Assembly: GCF_024746795.1 (NCBI RefSeq)
Contig: NZ_CP080524.1
Span: 5,124,001 to 5,188,000 of the forward strand
Direction of reading: 5' to 3'
DNA from: Mesorhizobium sp. AR10
GTDB taxonomy: Bacteria > Pseudomonadota > Alphaproteobacteria > Rhizobiales > Rhizobiaceae
DNA length: 64,000 nucleotides
A program made the position numbers and the translations under genes. Below are positions 8,033-16,484 of this stretch, in pieces. Below the pieces are notes generated by a model. That model searched no databases. It had not been told where the DNA came from and was given only the letters and a program-made list of their open reading frames with translations. Every line of letters begins with the position of its first letter. Positions within the stretch are counted from its first letter, which is position 1.

Positions 8033-9385
8033 ATGCTCAGCGCTTTATGCAAGGCCTGCGCAGTGATCCTTTTGTCAGTGAACTGCGCTTTCGCCCAATC
8101 GGATCTGATAGAGCCAAAGGCTGGAATGTGGAAGACGTGGGTGATCACGTCGGGTAAGGACTTCCGAGTCCCACCCCCACCGAATACTTCCACAGCCGAG
8201 CTGGAGCAGCTCCGAGCTATTATCGCAAAGAACGACGCGCAGGTCGCCGCGAAGATCGTGTTCTGGGATGCCGGGTCGCCCGGCTATCGATGGATCGACC
8301 TGGTCAACGACCGCCTTCTCGAAGGCCAGCCGATTCCCAACGCACACCGCGTCTACACCTATTTGACGATGGCGATCCACGACGCCACCATTGCCGCGTG
8401 GGAATCGAAGTACTTCTACAATCGCCCGCGCCCGAGTGAGGCGGATACGACGCTGCCGGTTGTGCTGCCTACGCCGCGGAGTCCCTCCTATCCATCGGAG
8501 CACGCCGCAGCCGCCGGAGCCGCCGCGACCGTTCTGTCCTATTTCTTTCCGGACGAGACGTCGTCGTTCAAGGCAATGGCCGAAGAAGCGGCGCAGTCGC
8601 GTGTCTTTGCCGGTGTCCAGTTCCCGAGTGACTCTTCCGCCGGGCTTGAACTGGGCCGACGAGTGGCGGAGCAGGTGATTGCGCGGGCAAAAGCCGATGG
8701 CTCCGACGCTGTCTGGACCGGCAAGGTCCCGACCGGGCCATGCAAGTGGGTCGGGGACAAACCAGGCAATGCAACGATGCCCAACTGGAAACCGATCGTG
8801 CTGGCATCACCCGATGAATTCAGGCCACCGGCCCCACCCGACTGTGAGTCCGCGGCCGTAAAGGCCGAGACGGACGCTGTACGACAATTTGAGCGAAAAT
8901 TCCCTAACAACTACAAAGCGTTCTATTGGCAGAGCCCATCCGGCCTGTTCACCGACTGGTATGGCTATGCCAGCAAATGGATGTTCGAGGACAAGACGGA
9001 TTCGAACCCGCCCCGCGCCGCGCGGGCTTACGCGATGCTCGCAGCAATCCATTTCGATGCGTTCATTGCAAGCAACGACGGTAAGTTCGCATATTGGTAC
9101 TTGCGCCCGAACATGCTTGACCCGAGCATCACTCCCCTGTTCGCGGTGCCGCCTTTTCCCAGCTATCCGTCCAACCATTCCACTCTTTCAACTGCCCGAT
9201 CCGAGGTGCTTGCCTACTTGTTTCCCAGCCATGCGGACTTCATCCGCGAGGTGGGCAAAGAGGCCGGAGATTCCCGTATCTGGGCCGGCATCCACTATGA
9301 GATGGACAACCAGGCCGGTGTCGCACTCGGCAAAGCGGTCGCCGGAAAATTCATCGAGCGGGCGAGAAAGGACGGAGCAGACTAG
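8033..9385 (+). CDS. PAP2/vanadium haloperoxidase-like secreted protein with two tandem active-site sets
   Basis: 450 residues from the ATG at 8033 (GGAGG at 8022-8026). A signal peptide ends near residue 21 (NCAFAQ), so it is exported. The acid phosphatase/vanadium haloperoxidase motifs occur twice about 225 residues apart. First set: K126-x6-R133-P, SYPSEH 152-157, SR 189-190 with Gln196 where the histidine should be, and Asp200. Second set: K351-x6-R358-P, SYPSNH 377-382, SR 414-415, His421 and Asp425, all intact. Only the C-terminal half therefore looks catalytic, as phosphatase or haloperoxidase. The gene is bracketed by a direct repeat of the neighbouring ATPase 3' end, which suggests insertion. 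Confidence 0.8.
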   Translation: MLSALCKACAVILLSVNCAFAQSDLIEPKAGMWKTWVITSGKDFRVPPPPNTSTAELEQLRAIIAKNDAQVAAKIVFWDAGSPGYRWIDLVNDRLLEGQPIPNAHRVYTYLTMAIHDATIAAWESKYFYNRPRPSEADTTLPVVLPTPRSPSYPSEHAAAAGAAATVLSYFFPDETSSFKAMAEEAAQSRVFAGVQFPSDSSAGLELGRRVAEQVIARAKADGSDAVWTGKVPTGPCKWVGDKPGNATMPNWKPIVLASPDEFRPPAPPDCESAAVKAETDAVRQFERKFPNNYKAFYWQSPSGLFTDWYGYASKWMFEDKTDSNPPRAARAYAMLAAIHFDAFIASNDGKFAYWYLRPNMLDPSITPLFAVPPFPSYPSNHSTLSTARSEVLAYLFPSHADFIREVGKEAGDSRIWAGIHYEMDNQAGVALGKAVAGKFIERARKDGAD

Positions 9386-9504
9386 CGGAAAGGACAAGAC
9401 ACCTGATCGACCCGTTCAGGACCTTCTTGCCGATCGCCGGTTGAGGTCAAGGAAACGGAACTTGTTCGCCACGTGTCAGAAGGTTGCGGACCCCACACGC
9501 TTTC

Positions 9505-9727
9505 GTCGGCGCTCGACCCCGAGATGATCTCGAAAGTGCTCGACGTCATGGCCGGCATGACCATGATGGTGGTGACGCACGAGATGGGCTTTGCCCGCAA
9601 GGTCGCGCAGCGCGTGGTGTTCATGGATGCCGGCGCCATCGTCGAAAGCGGCACGCCGGAGGAGTTCTTCTCCAATCCCAAGACCGACCGCAGCCGCGCT
9701 TTCCTCGGCAAGATCCTGCGGCACTAG
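9505..9727 (+). pseudogene. Truncated duplicate of the GlnQ-like ATPase 3' end
   Basis: The translation [15 protein letters not shown]...[16 protein letters not shown]...[14 protein letters not shown] matches the last third of the ATPase at 7000-7788. It lacks Walker A, the Q-loop and the signature motif, so it cannot be a working ATPase. An in-frame gap of five codons separates it from the parent. Homology continues past the stop to about 9749. It marks the right boundary of the segment carrying the haloperoxidase-like gene. Confidence 0.85.
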
Positions 9728-9963
9728 GACCTAGACCCAAAGAGTTGGCCGACAAGACGCCGATGTCGAGGTGTCGCCAGCGCGCGGCAAGTTCAGTCAA
9801 CACGAACGACGAAGTCGGCCGCCTTATGGCCACGAGCGCGTGCCCTGACCCTTGGCCTGCTCCCGTTCTGCGACTAAGCGTTAGCGCAACCAGAACCTGG
9901 GCGTGGCCTACTGGCTGTCGATGAGATAGCCTTAGTTTGCTGCCGAACGCTAAGGCGAAACCC

Positions 9964-10722
9964 ATGAGCGCTTTCTTGACCGGAGGGGTCGTATTACTCT
10001 GCCTGTCCGGTGCCGCTTCGATCGGAATGCTGCTTCGTGCCTATCTACCTGACCACCATGTGAGCGCCGATTCGAAAGATGCGATCAAGCTAGCCACAGC
10101 GGTGGTCGGGACGTTGTCGGCGCTTGCGCTCGGACTTTTGATTGCCTCGGCCAAAACCAATTTCAATGACGCTGAGACGGAGCTGAGGACTTCGGTTGCA
10201 CGTCTGCTGCTGCTCGACCGTGTCATGGCGCACTACGGTCCAGAGACTCAGCAGGCACGGGGGCTGCTGCGAAAGCTTGTTGAGGAGCGGTTGTATCAGG
10301 CCTGGGGCAACGCGAACGAGGCGACGGACGACACTGCGGCTGAAGACCTGGGCATAGAACCCGTTCAGGACACACTACGGGCGCTGTCTCCGCAGACCGA
10401 TGCTCAGCGTTCGATCCAGGCCCGCGCCCTTCAGGTCAGCGGGCAAATCGCGGAGGCCCATTGGTTATTAATCGAAGCACGCGGCGAAGGGTTGCCGTGG
10501 GCGTTCCTTGCGATTCTGGTGTTCTGGTTGGGCTTGATCTTCTTCACCTTCGGACTTTGGGCGCCCGTCAACGTGACGGTCATCTGCACATTGCTTGTTT
10601 GCGCGCTGTCGGTCGCGAGCGCTGTCTTCCTGATCGTCGATATGTCCCATCCATATCTTGGATTCATCCACGTTTCGGATGCTCCGTTGCGCGATGCCCT
10701 TGAACGCATGGGACGGAGGTAG
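9964..10722 (+). CDS. DUF4239 (bestrophin-like) membrane protein, paralogue 1
   Basis: 252 residues from the ATG at 9964; an in-frame upstream start at 9937 is possible. Two transmembrane helices near the N-terminus (about 5-25 and 43-62, the second with TAVVGTLSALALGLLIASAK) and two near the C-terminus (about 180-225) flank a soluble helical region with LLLLDRVMAHYGPETQQAR and EAHWLLIEARGEGLP. This is the DUF4239 layout, a family distantly compared with bestrophin channels. A second member at 29082-29849 shares the same landmarks (LILFDRSLRQYGPET, RWVLIEQSEG). No function is established. Confidence 0.78.
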   Translation: MSAFLTGGVVLLCLSGAASIGMLLRAYLPDHHVSADSKDAIKLATAVVGTLSALALGLLIASAKTNFNDAETELRTSVARLLLLDRVMAHYGPETQQARGLLRKLVEERLYQAWGNANEATDDTAAEDLGIEPVQDTLRALSPQTDAQRSIQARALQVSGQIAEAHWLLIEARGEGLPWAFLAILVFWLGLIFFTFGLWAPVNVTVICTLLVCALSVASAVFLIVDMSHPYLGFIHVSDAPLRDALERMGRR

Positions 10723-10822
10723 ACTGTGAGCAACGCTCTTCACCGGAACAATCCTGCGCGCCCTACCATCCAGCCCCGCCTTTGTGCACGCTATTCTACG
10801 CCAGAGCCGCCCTTAGGTCGCT

Positions 10823-12091
10823 TTAACACGCGACCAGATTGCTGACACGCTCTCGCAGCTTTGCTTCGGCCGCCTCGAGTTCCACGACCCAGTGTGCGAG
10901 CAACCAGTCCATGCGACCCGACGCAGCGTCGTCGGCGAACACTGTTGTCGACAGCGATTTGCCCAGCCGGAACCGGGCCGTGACCAGTTTTGCCAGCGTC
11001 TCGGCGCCACGCCCGTAATTGTGCGGGGCGCCGCCGCGCGGGCTGCACATGCCGGAGAAATAGAAATTGTCGAAATCGGCTGACAGGAGACCGCCAACCT
11101 TCCGCGCCGGGAAATCGCCGATGTAGGTCAGGCTCCCTTCGGACAGGAACGGAACCGGGGCCTTGTAGCCGGTCGCCCAGATCACAGTGCCCACCTCGGC
11201 CGAGGTGTCGTCAACGAACACAACCTTGCGCCCATCGAAGCGCGCAATCTGAGGCACGGCCTTCACGCGCCCCCGCTGGGCCCAGTAAGGCACCAGCGTC
11301 GAGAAAGTCGGCGGCTTTGCCGTCCAGTTCTCGTCGCTTGGCTGGGGAAAGCCGTATGAACTCGGTTCGCCGACGGACATCTTCACCATCAGATGATTGA
11401 GTTCGTCGCCCGATGAGCCCGGGAAATAGGCCTGGTAGGTCAGGTCGGCGCGAGGTGTGCCGAAAAAGGACTGCGGTACGAACCAAGTCGGGTGGCGCAG
11501 CGACATGAGCGCCTGGCGACCTGATGCAATGGCGTCCGTGACCATGTCACAGGCCGAGTTTCCTGAGCCGACGACGAGTACCGTTTCCCCAACCATGTCG
11601 CCCGGATTTCTATATTGCGAGGTGTGGAGCATCGGGCCATCGAACTTGCCTTCGACCTTCGGGATCTTTGGTGCCCACAGATGGCCATGCGCGGCGACGA
11701 GCGCATCGAAACGCTGGGTCGTCCCGTCCGAGAGCGTGACGTCCCACCCATGTGTGCCCCCGTCGACCGGCACCGCCGCGACGACGGCGGTGTTGAAGCG
11801 GATGTAGCGAAGAAGACCCGACTGCTTGGCAAACCATCGTATGTAATCGCGATACTGCTGCCCGGTCGGGAAATGGGGCGTCGCGTCGGGCATCGGATAA
11901 CCCTTGAAGGCCGTTGCCCGCTTTGACGTCAGCAATTGCACCGACTCATAAACGTCGCGCCAATTCCCGATGACGTCGTCTGTCTTCTCATAGGCTTGCA
12001 CCTCGTGACCCTCGGCGACCAATTCGCGGATCGCAACGAGCCCGGACACTCCCGCGCCAACCACACAGACACGGGCCGCTTTCTTCACCAT
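10823..12091 (-). CDS. Flavin-containing monooxygenase (group B, FAD/NADPH)
   Basis: 422 residues. An FAD-binding GAGVSG (residues 12-17) is followed by GNWRDVYESVQLLTSK, a fingerprint-like FPTGQQYRDYIRWFA, a second Rossmann motif GSGNSACD for NADPH, and ATGYK near the C-terminal third. These are typical of class B flavoprotein monooxygenases, which hydroxylate N or S or carry out Baeyer-Villiger oxidation. It is the last gene of a minus-strand operon after five Liv transporter genes and an SDR, 69 bp behind the SDR. It probably oxidises the imported compound or a product of it. The substrate is unknown. Confidence 0.85.
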   Translation of the reverse strand: MVKKAARVCVVGAGVSGLVAIRELVAEGHEVQAYEKTDDVIGNWRDVYESVQLLTSKRATAFKGYPMPDATPHFPTGQQYRDYIRWFAKQSGLLRYIRFNTAVVAAVPVDGGTHGWDVTLSDGTTQRFDALVAAHGHLWAPKIPKVEGKFDGPMLHTSQYRNPGDMVGETVLVVGSGNSACDMVTDAIASGRQALMSLRHPTWFVPQSFFGTPRADLTYQAYFPGSSGDELNHLMVKMSVGEPSSYGFPQPSDENWTAKPPTFSTLVPYWAQRGRVKAVPQIARFDGRKVVFVDDTSAEVGTVIWATGYKAPVPFLSEGSLTYIGDFPARKVGGLLSADFDNFYFSGMCSPRGGAPHNYGRGAETLAKLVTARFRLGKSLSTTVFADDAASGRMDWLLAHWVVELEAAEAKLRERVSNLVAC

Positions 12092-12160
12092 GACTTTCTA
12101 CCTTTGTTTGCAGTTTGGGGCGGCAGACCGCCAGAAGCGCTCACGGCGAGGCTGGATATC

Positions 12161-12907
12161 TCAGCTCATCAACTCGCCGCCGGTGACTTTGATCGTCTCG
12201 CCGGTGACGAAACTGACGGTCTCGCGGCTTGCGAGGACCCACACCCATCCGGCAATTTCTTCGGGTTGTGCGACACGACCAAGCGGGATGTGCTTCTCGG
12301 CGCCGACCATCCGTCCCGTAGCTGCATTGCCCGGCGTATTCACCCATCCGGGTGCGATACCATTGACGATGATGTCGTCGCCCGCGACCGAAGCAGCCAG
12401 CACCCGTGTCAGTGACACGACCGCCGCCTTTGAGGCGCTATAGATGAGTTGCTCGGTCGAAGCGGTGAAGGCGTCGGCCGAACTGATGGTAACGATGGCG
12501 CCCTTGGTGCCGGCAGCCCGCATATGGCGGATCGCCTCCGCGGCGACGTTGAGCGTGCCAAGGACGTTCACGCTCATGATGCGGTCGAAATGCTCCGCCG
12601 TGAAGGTCAGAAGGTTTGTCGGGGGGAAAATGCCCGCCGCGGTGACTGCTGCCGAAAGCCGCTCGCCGACACCGCTTGCATCGATCGCTTCAGCGACCGC
12701 AGCCCGGTCGGTCACATCGAGCGCTGCAACGATGAGCGCAGCCTCTTTGCCGGCAAGTGCCTCCTGAAGTCGGCCGAGAGCCTCACCTGAAAGGTCCATC
12801 GCCAAAACGCCCCACCCTTCGGCCAGGAATTTCTCGGCGAAGGCACGGCCCATTCCGCTACCCGCGCCGGTGACGATGGCCCATTTCCGGCCCTGTGTTG
12901 TTGACAT
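12161..12907 (-). CDS. Short-chain dehydrogenase/reductase
   Basis: 248 residues, a classical SDR. The cofactor motif TGAGSGMG is at residues 13-20, NAG is replaced by AAG near 90-92 (TAAGIF), the catalytic Ser is in TISSAD near 142-143, and Tyr156 and Lys160 are in YSASK. The C-terminus (VTGETIKVTGGELMS) is the usual SDR ending. It lies 5 bp after the LivF gene and upstream of the flavin monooxygenase. It would oxidise an alcohol or reduce a ketone in the same pathway. Confidence 0.9.
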   Translation of the reverse strand: MSTTQGRKWAIVTGAGSGMGRAFAEKFLAEGWGVLAMDLSGEALGRLQEALAGKEAALIVAALDVTDRAAVAEAIDASGVGERLSAAVTAAGIFPPTNLLTFTAEHFDRIMSVNVLGTLNVAAEAIRHMRAAGTKGAIVTISSADAFTASTEQLIYSASKAAVVSLTRVLAASVAGDDIIVNGIAPGWVNTPGNAATGRMVGAEKHIPLGRVAQPEEIAGWVWVLASRETVSFVTGETIKVTGGELMS

Positions 12908-12912
12908 TAAAA

Positions 12913-13677
12913 TCAGCTCCTCTTTCCCAAATATGCCTCGGTCATCATCGGCGCGGTCGCGACCATGTCGGGCGTGCCCTCAAGAACAACCTGCCCGGCG
13001 GCAAGCACATAGGCGTAGTCGGCAATCCGCAGGGCGGCGCGCGCATTCTGCTCGACGATAAAGACCGCGATCTTCCGGCTCCTGATCTCTTCGATGATTT
13101 CGAAGACGCGTTTCACCAGCGCGGGCGCAAGGCCCATCGACGGTTCGTCCATGATGACGAGCTCGGGATGGCGGATAAGTGCGCGCGCGAAGGCAACCAT
13201 CTGCTGCTCGCCGCCTGACAAGACGCCTGACGGGCGATGCACCAGGTTCTTCAACGGCGGGAAAAGGTCGAGCATCTCGGCAATGTCATCGCTGGTGGCG
13301 CGCCTTTGGCTGCCGGCCCAGGCGCCCAGCTGCAGATTTTCAAGCACCGTGAGCGAGGCGAACATGCGCCGCCCCTCGGGGACGACGCCGATGCCGCGCG
13401 CCATGCGCCTGGGCGTCGGCTCATGGGTAATCACCTCGCCCTTCCAGAAGAGCTCACCTGCGGTCACGGTCGTGGTGCCGCTGATCGTCTTCATCGACGT
13501 GGACTTGCCTGACGCATTGCCGCCAAGGAGCGCCACGATCTGCCCCGGGTAGATCTTGTAGCTGACATCGGTCAGCGCGCGGAACTTGCCGTAGTTGACG
13601 CTGACATTGTCCAGCTGCAAAAGCGGCGCGCCGCTCTGACCGGCCACCTGATGCGCGTGTTCAGGGGGTTCAGCCAA
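12913..13677 (-). CDS. livF: Branched-chain amino acid-type ABC transporter ATPase (LivF)
   Basis: 254 residues from a TTG start that overlaps the end of livG by eight bases. Walker A is GGNASGKS (a variant of the usual GPNGAGKT), the signature LSGGEQQMVA, Walker B LVIMDEPSMGLAP and the switch His replaced by Gln as usual in LivF (VEQNA). It is the second ATPase of the HAAT importer. The first 15 or so residues (PPEHAHQVAGQSGAP) form an extension before the conserved core. Confidence 0.9.
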   Translation of the reverse strand: MAEPPEHAHQVAGQSGAPLLQLDNVSVNYGKFRALTDVSYKIYPGQIVALLGGNASGKSTSMKTISGTTTVTAGELFWKGEVITHEPTPRRMARGIGVVPEGRRMFASLTVLENLQLGAWAGSQRRATSDDIAEMLDLFPPLKNLVHRPSGVLSGGEQQMVAFARALIRHPELVIMDEPSMGLAPALVKRVFEIIEEIRSRKIAVFIVEQNARAALRIADYAYVLAAGQVVLEGTPDMVATAPMMTEAYLGKRS

Positions 13678-14467
13678 GAAACGCCTCCACGACTTTCTCG
13701 TCCTGCTGGATCATGCCGACCGGGCCCTGGGTGATGACGGTGCCGCTGTTCAGCACGTAGACGTTCGCGCAAAGGTCGCCGATCACCGACATCTTGTGCT
13801 CGACCAGAAGCATCGACATTCCCTGCGCTCGGTTGAGCGCGCGCAATTGGTCGGTCAGTTCCTCGGTCTCGTGCGGGTTCATGCCGGCCATGGGCTCGTC
13901 GAGCAGCAAGAGCTTGGGCGCCGTCATCAATGCCCGCGAAATCTCGACCCTGCGCCGGTTTGCGTAGGACAGCGACAGGACCTGCTGATCGGCGCGCGGC
14001 AGAAGCCGGTCGCCGAAAAGCGCCATGATCCCCCGGGCTCGCTCGCGCTGCGCGGCCATTTCCCGCCGCGCGCGCGGCGTGCGCAGGATGCCGGCCGCGT
14101 AGCCAGTGGCATAATGGATGTGGCCGCCAAGCAGGATGTTCTGTTCAACCGTCAGCGTGTCGAACAGCCGGACGCCCTGAAAGATGCGCGACATGCCCGC
14201 CGCCGCGCGACGATGGGCCGGCATGTTGCGAACATCCATCCCGTTGATGCGCACCTCGCCCTGATATGGCCCGCGATAGGCGCCCGAGACGACATTGATG
14301 AAGGAGGATTTCCCTGACCCGTTCGGCCCGATGAGCCCGACGATCTCGCCCTGCGGCACGACGAGGCTGACACCGGCAAGCGCCGTCACGCCCCCGTAGC
14401 GGAGCGTCAAGTTCGATACGGACAAAGCCTCTGCCAGTGTCGGCGTTTCTGTCATGCCCGTCGTCAT
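13670..14467 (-). CDS. livG: Branched-chain amino acid-type ABC transporter ATPase (LivG)
   Basis: 265 residues if started at the ATG that overlaps the livM stop (ATGA at 14464-14467); a second Met four codons in is also possible. Walker A GPNGSGKSS, the LivG insertion with MSRIFQGVRLFDTLTVEQN, a signature region SLSYANRRRVEISRAL (degenerate LSYG, normal for LivG) and Walker B LLLLDEPMAGMNP. It pairs with LivF to energise the LivHM permease. Confidence 0.92.
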   Translation of the reverse strand: MTTGMTETPTLAEALSVSNLTLRYGGVTALAGVSLVVPQGEIVGLIGPNGSGKSSFINVVSGAYRGPYQGEVRINGMDVRNMPAHRRAAAGMSRIFQGVRLFDTLTVEQNILLGGHIHYATGYAAGILRTPRARREMAAQRERARGIMALFGDRLLPRADQQVLSLSYANRRRVEISRALMTAPKLLLLDEPMAGMNPHETEELTDQLRALNRAQGMSMLLVEHKMSVIGDLCANVYVLNSGTVITQGPVGMIQQDEKVVEAFLG

Positions 14468-15507
14468 TTCTTGATCAGGTTTGTGATCTTGGTCTTGCCG
14501 AAGATCCCCTGGGGTCGCGTCGCCATGAGGGTCACGATCAGAAGACCGGCGAGGAGCAGGCGGTAGTCCTGAAGCGGCCTGAGGAGTTCTGGCAGCAGGA
14601 TGATGATGCAAGCGCCAACGATCGAGCCGCTGATCCGACCAAGTCCGCCGATGACAGCCATCTGGAAGATGAGAAGGCTTGCGGTCACATCGAAACTGCG
14701 AAAGCCGACATAGCCGAGGTAATAGCCAAGCAGCGCGCCCGACAGGCCGGCAAGCGCCGAGCCGATCGCGAAGAAATAGACCTTCGGCGCGGCGGTCGCG
14801 ATACCGATGGAACGAGCGGCAACCTCGTCATCGCGGATCGCTTCCATCGTCAACCCGAACCGGCTCGAGGCGACGGCCTGGGTAATGACAAGGCTCAGAA
14901 GCACGAAGCTGACGACCGCCAGATAGAAGGGCGCGCCGACGCCCAGATCGATGCCGAAAAGATGCATGGTCGGAACGCCCGTCAGGCCGGTCGCGCCGCC
15001 GGTGACGTCGCCCCATTGCAGGATGATGTCGATCACGATGAGGTTAAAGCCAAGCGACACGATGAAGAGATAATCGCCATTGATACGCAGTGCCGGAAAG
15101 CCGACGAGCGCTCCGACGAACCCCGACAAGAGCATCGCCGCCGGAATCGTCACGGCCGCGTCCAAATTGTAGCGGACGGCCAGCACGGCCGAGGTGTAGG
15201 CGCCCACGCCGACGAACGCGGCCTGCCCCATCGCCAGGAGGCCGGCATTGCCGATGATCAGGTTTTGCCCAACCGCGGCTGGCACATAGATCACGGTCAG
15301 GAGCGCGGCCGCTGACCAGATCGGCGGCAGGTCGAGCAGCGGGATCGCGATCACGATGCCAAGCCCCAGGACCCATCCCAAGACCATCATCATCTGGGCG
15401 CGGCCCGAGGGCTTGAGGCGCGCCCAGGCCGACGCGTCGGAACGCGCCTTCACGGTGCCCGGTTCGGAAACCACATCCAGCCCCATCTTACGGCCGCGAG
15501 GCGACAT
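14464..15507 (-). CDS. livM: Branched-chain amino acid-type ABC transporter permease (LivM)
   Basis: 347 residues with about ten hydrophobic segments. Landmarks of LivM: GQNLIIGNAGLLAMGQAAFVGVGAY in the first half, GGATGLTGVP in the middle and the late IGGLGRISGSIVGA motif. The N-terminal 20 or so residues are polar and variable. It overlaps livH at its start and livG at its stop, so the block is translationally coupled. Confidence 0.92.
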   Translation of the reverse strand: MSPRGRKMGLDVVSEPGTVKARSDASAWARLKPSGRAQMMMVLGWVLGLGIVIAIPLLDLPPIWSAAALLTVIYVPAAVGQNLIIGNAGLLAMGQAAFVGVGAYTSAVLAVRYNLDAAVTIPAAMLLSGFVGALVGFPALRINGDYLFIVSLGFNLIVIDIILQWGDVTGGATGLTGVPTMHLFGIDLGVGAPFYLAVVSFVLLSLVITQAVASSRFGLTMEAIRDDEVAARSIGIATAAPKVYFFAIGSALAGLSGALLGYYLGYVGFRSFDVTASLLIFQMAVIGGLGRISGSIVGACIIILLPELLRPLQDYRLLLAGLLIVTLMATRPQGIFGKTKITNLIKK

Positions 15508-16360
15508 GGACGCCGGCGATGCCGGTCGGCCGGAACAGAAGGAAGGCGATTAGAAGCGTGAAGGTCACGGTGTTGAGGAGCGCCGAGCTCACATAGCCGG
15601 TGACCATAGCCTGGAGCACGCCCAGAAGAAGGCCGCCCGCGAAGGCCCCCCAGACGCTGCCGATCCCGCCTATCACTGTCGCGGTAAAGGCGTTGAGCGT
15701 GCCTGAAAACCCCATCGTGACCGAGAGCGTGTTGTAGTAGGCGCCATAGAGGATGCCTCCCACGACGCCGAACAGGGCACCGAGCACATAGACCGTCACC
15801 ACCACCCGGTCGACCGGAACGCCCATCAGTTCGGCCGTCGGCAGGTCGTCCTTCACCGCACGCATGGCGCGGCCGAGATCGGTCTTTGTGCTGATGACCC
15901 AAAGCAAGGCCGCCATGGCGAGCCCGACCACAGCGACCAGGATCTGTAGGGGGCTCAGCACCACCGGCCCGAGCCGGATGATGTCGGCCTGGAACGGGAA
16001 CGGCATCGGCCGGATCCTCGAGGTCCAAATCAGCTGCGCGACATTCTCGATGATCAGGCCGACGCCCACGGCCGTCACCGTAGGCGCCAACCGGTTGCCT
16101 CGCACCGGGCGATAGGCAAACCGCTCGATGACGATCGCGATCACCGCGCCCGCCGCCAGACCCGCAGCGATCGCCAGCCACAGCGGACTGCCGTTTGTAA
16201 TCAGCGAGGCCGTGACGAAGGTCCCGAACATATAGACATAGCCATGGGCGAAGTTGATCTGCTGAAGGATCCCGTAGACCAAGCTGTAACCAACCGCGAG
16301 CATCGCGTAGACGACGCCCGCGGTAAGCCCGTTCAGCAACTGCGTCGCGAAGAACTGCAT
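15488..16360 (-). CDS. livH: Branched-chain amino acid-type ABC transporter permease (LivH)
   Basis: 290 residues. LivH features: LLNGLTAGVVYAMLAVGYSLVYGILQQINFAHG at the N-terminus (first helix and conserved NFAHG), the EAA-like segment DRVVVTVYVLGALFG, and the terminal GGIGSVWGAFAGGLLLGVLQ. It forms the translocation pore with LivM. It lies 124 bp after the binding-protein gene and overlaps livM by 20 bases. Confidence 0.92.
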   Translation of the reverse strand: MQFFATQLLNGLTAGVVYAMLAVGYSLVYGILQQINFAHGYVYMFGTFVTASLITNGSPLWLAIAAGLAAGAVIAIVIERFAYRPVRGNRLAPTVTAVGVGLIIENVAQLIWTSRIRPMPFPFQADIIRLGPVVLSPLQILVAVVGLAMAALLWVISTKTDLGRAMRAVKDDLPTAELMGVPVDRVVVTVYVLGALFGVVGGILYGAYYNTLSVTMGFSGTLNAFTATVIGGIGSVWGAFAGGLLLGVLQAMVTGYVSSALLNTVTFTLLIAFLLFRPTGIAGVHVASRP

Positions 16361-16484
16361 CCGTCTTGACCTTCTGTTTCGACGACTGATCGTCGCCGGC
16401 GAAGAGGGACCGTCGCCGACACGCGAGTTGGAAACGGTGACTGCGGGTCGGTGGGTCGAGCCGAACGCCGCGCGGCTCCGCCCG

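Noticed and set aside
9473..9727. Short ATPase-like gene as a functional second transporter ATPase
   Set aside because: It lacks Walker A, Q-loop and signature motif and is an evident copy of the 3' end at 7552-7788.
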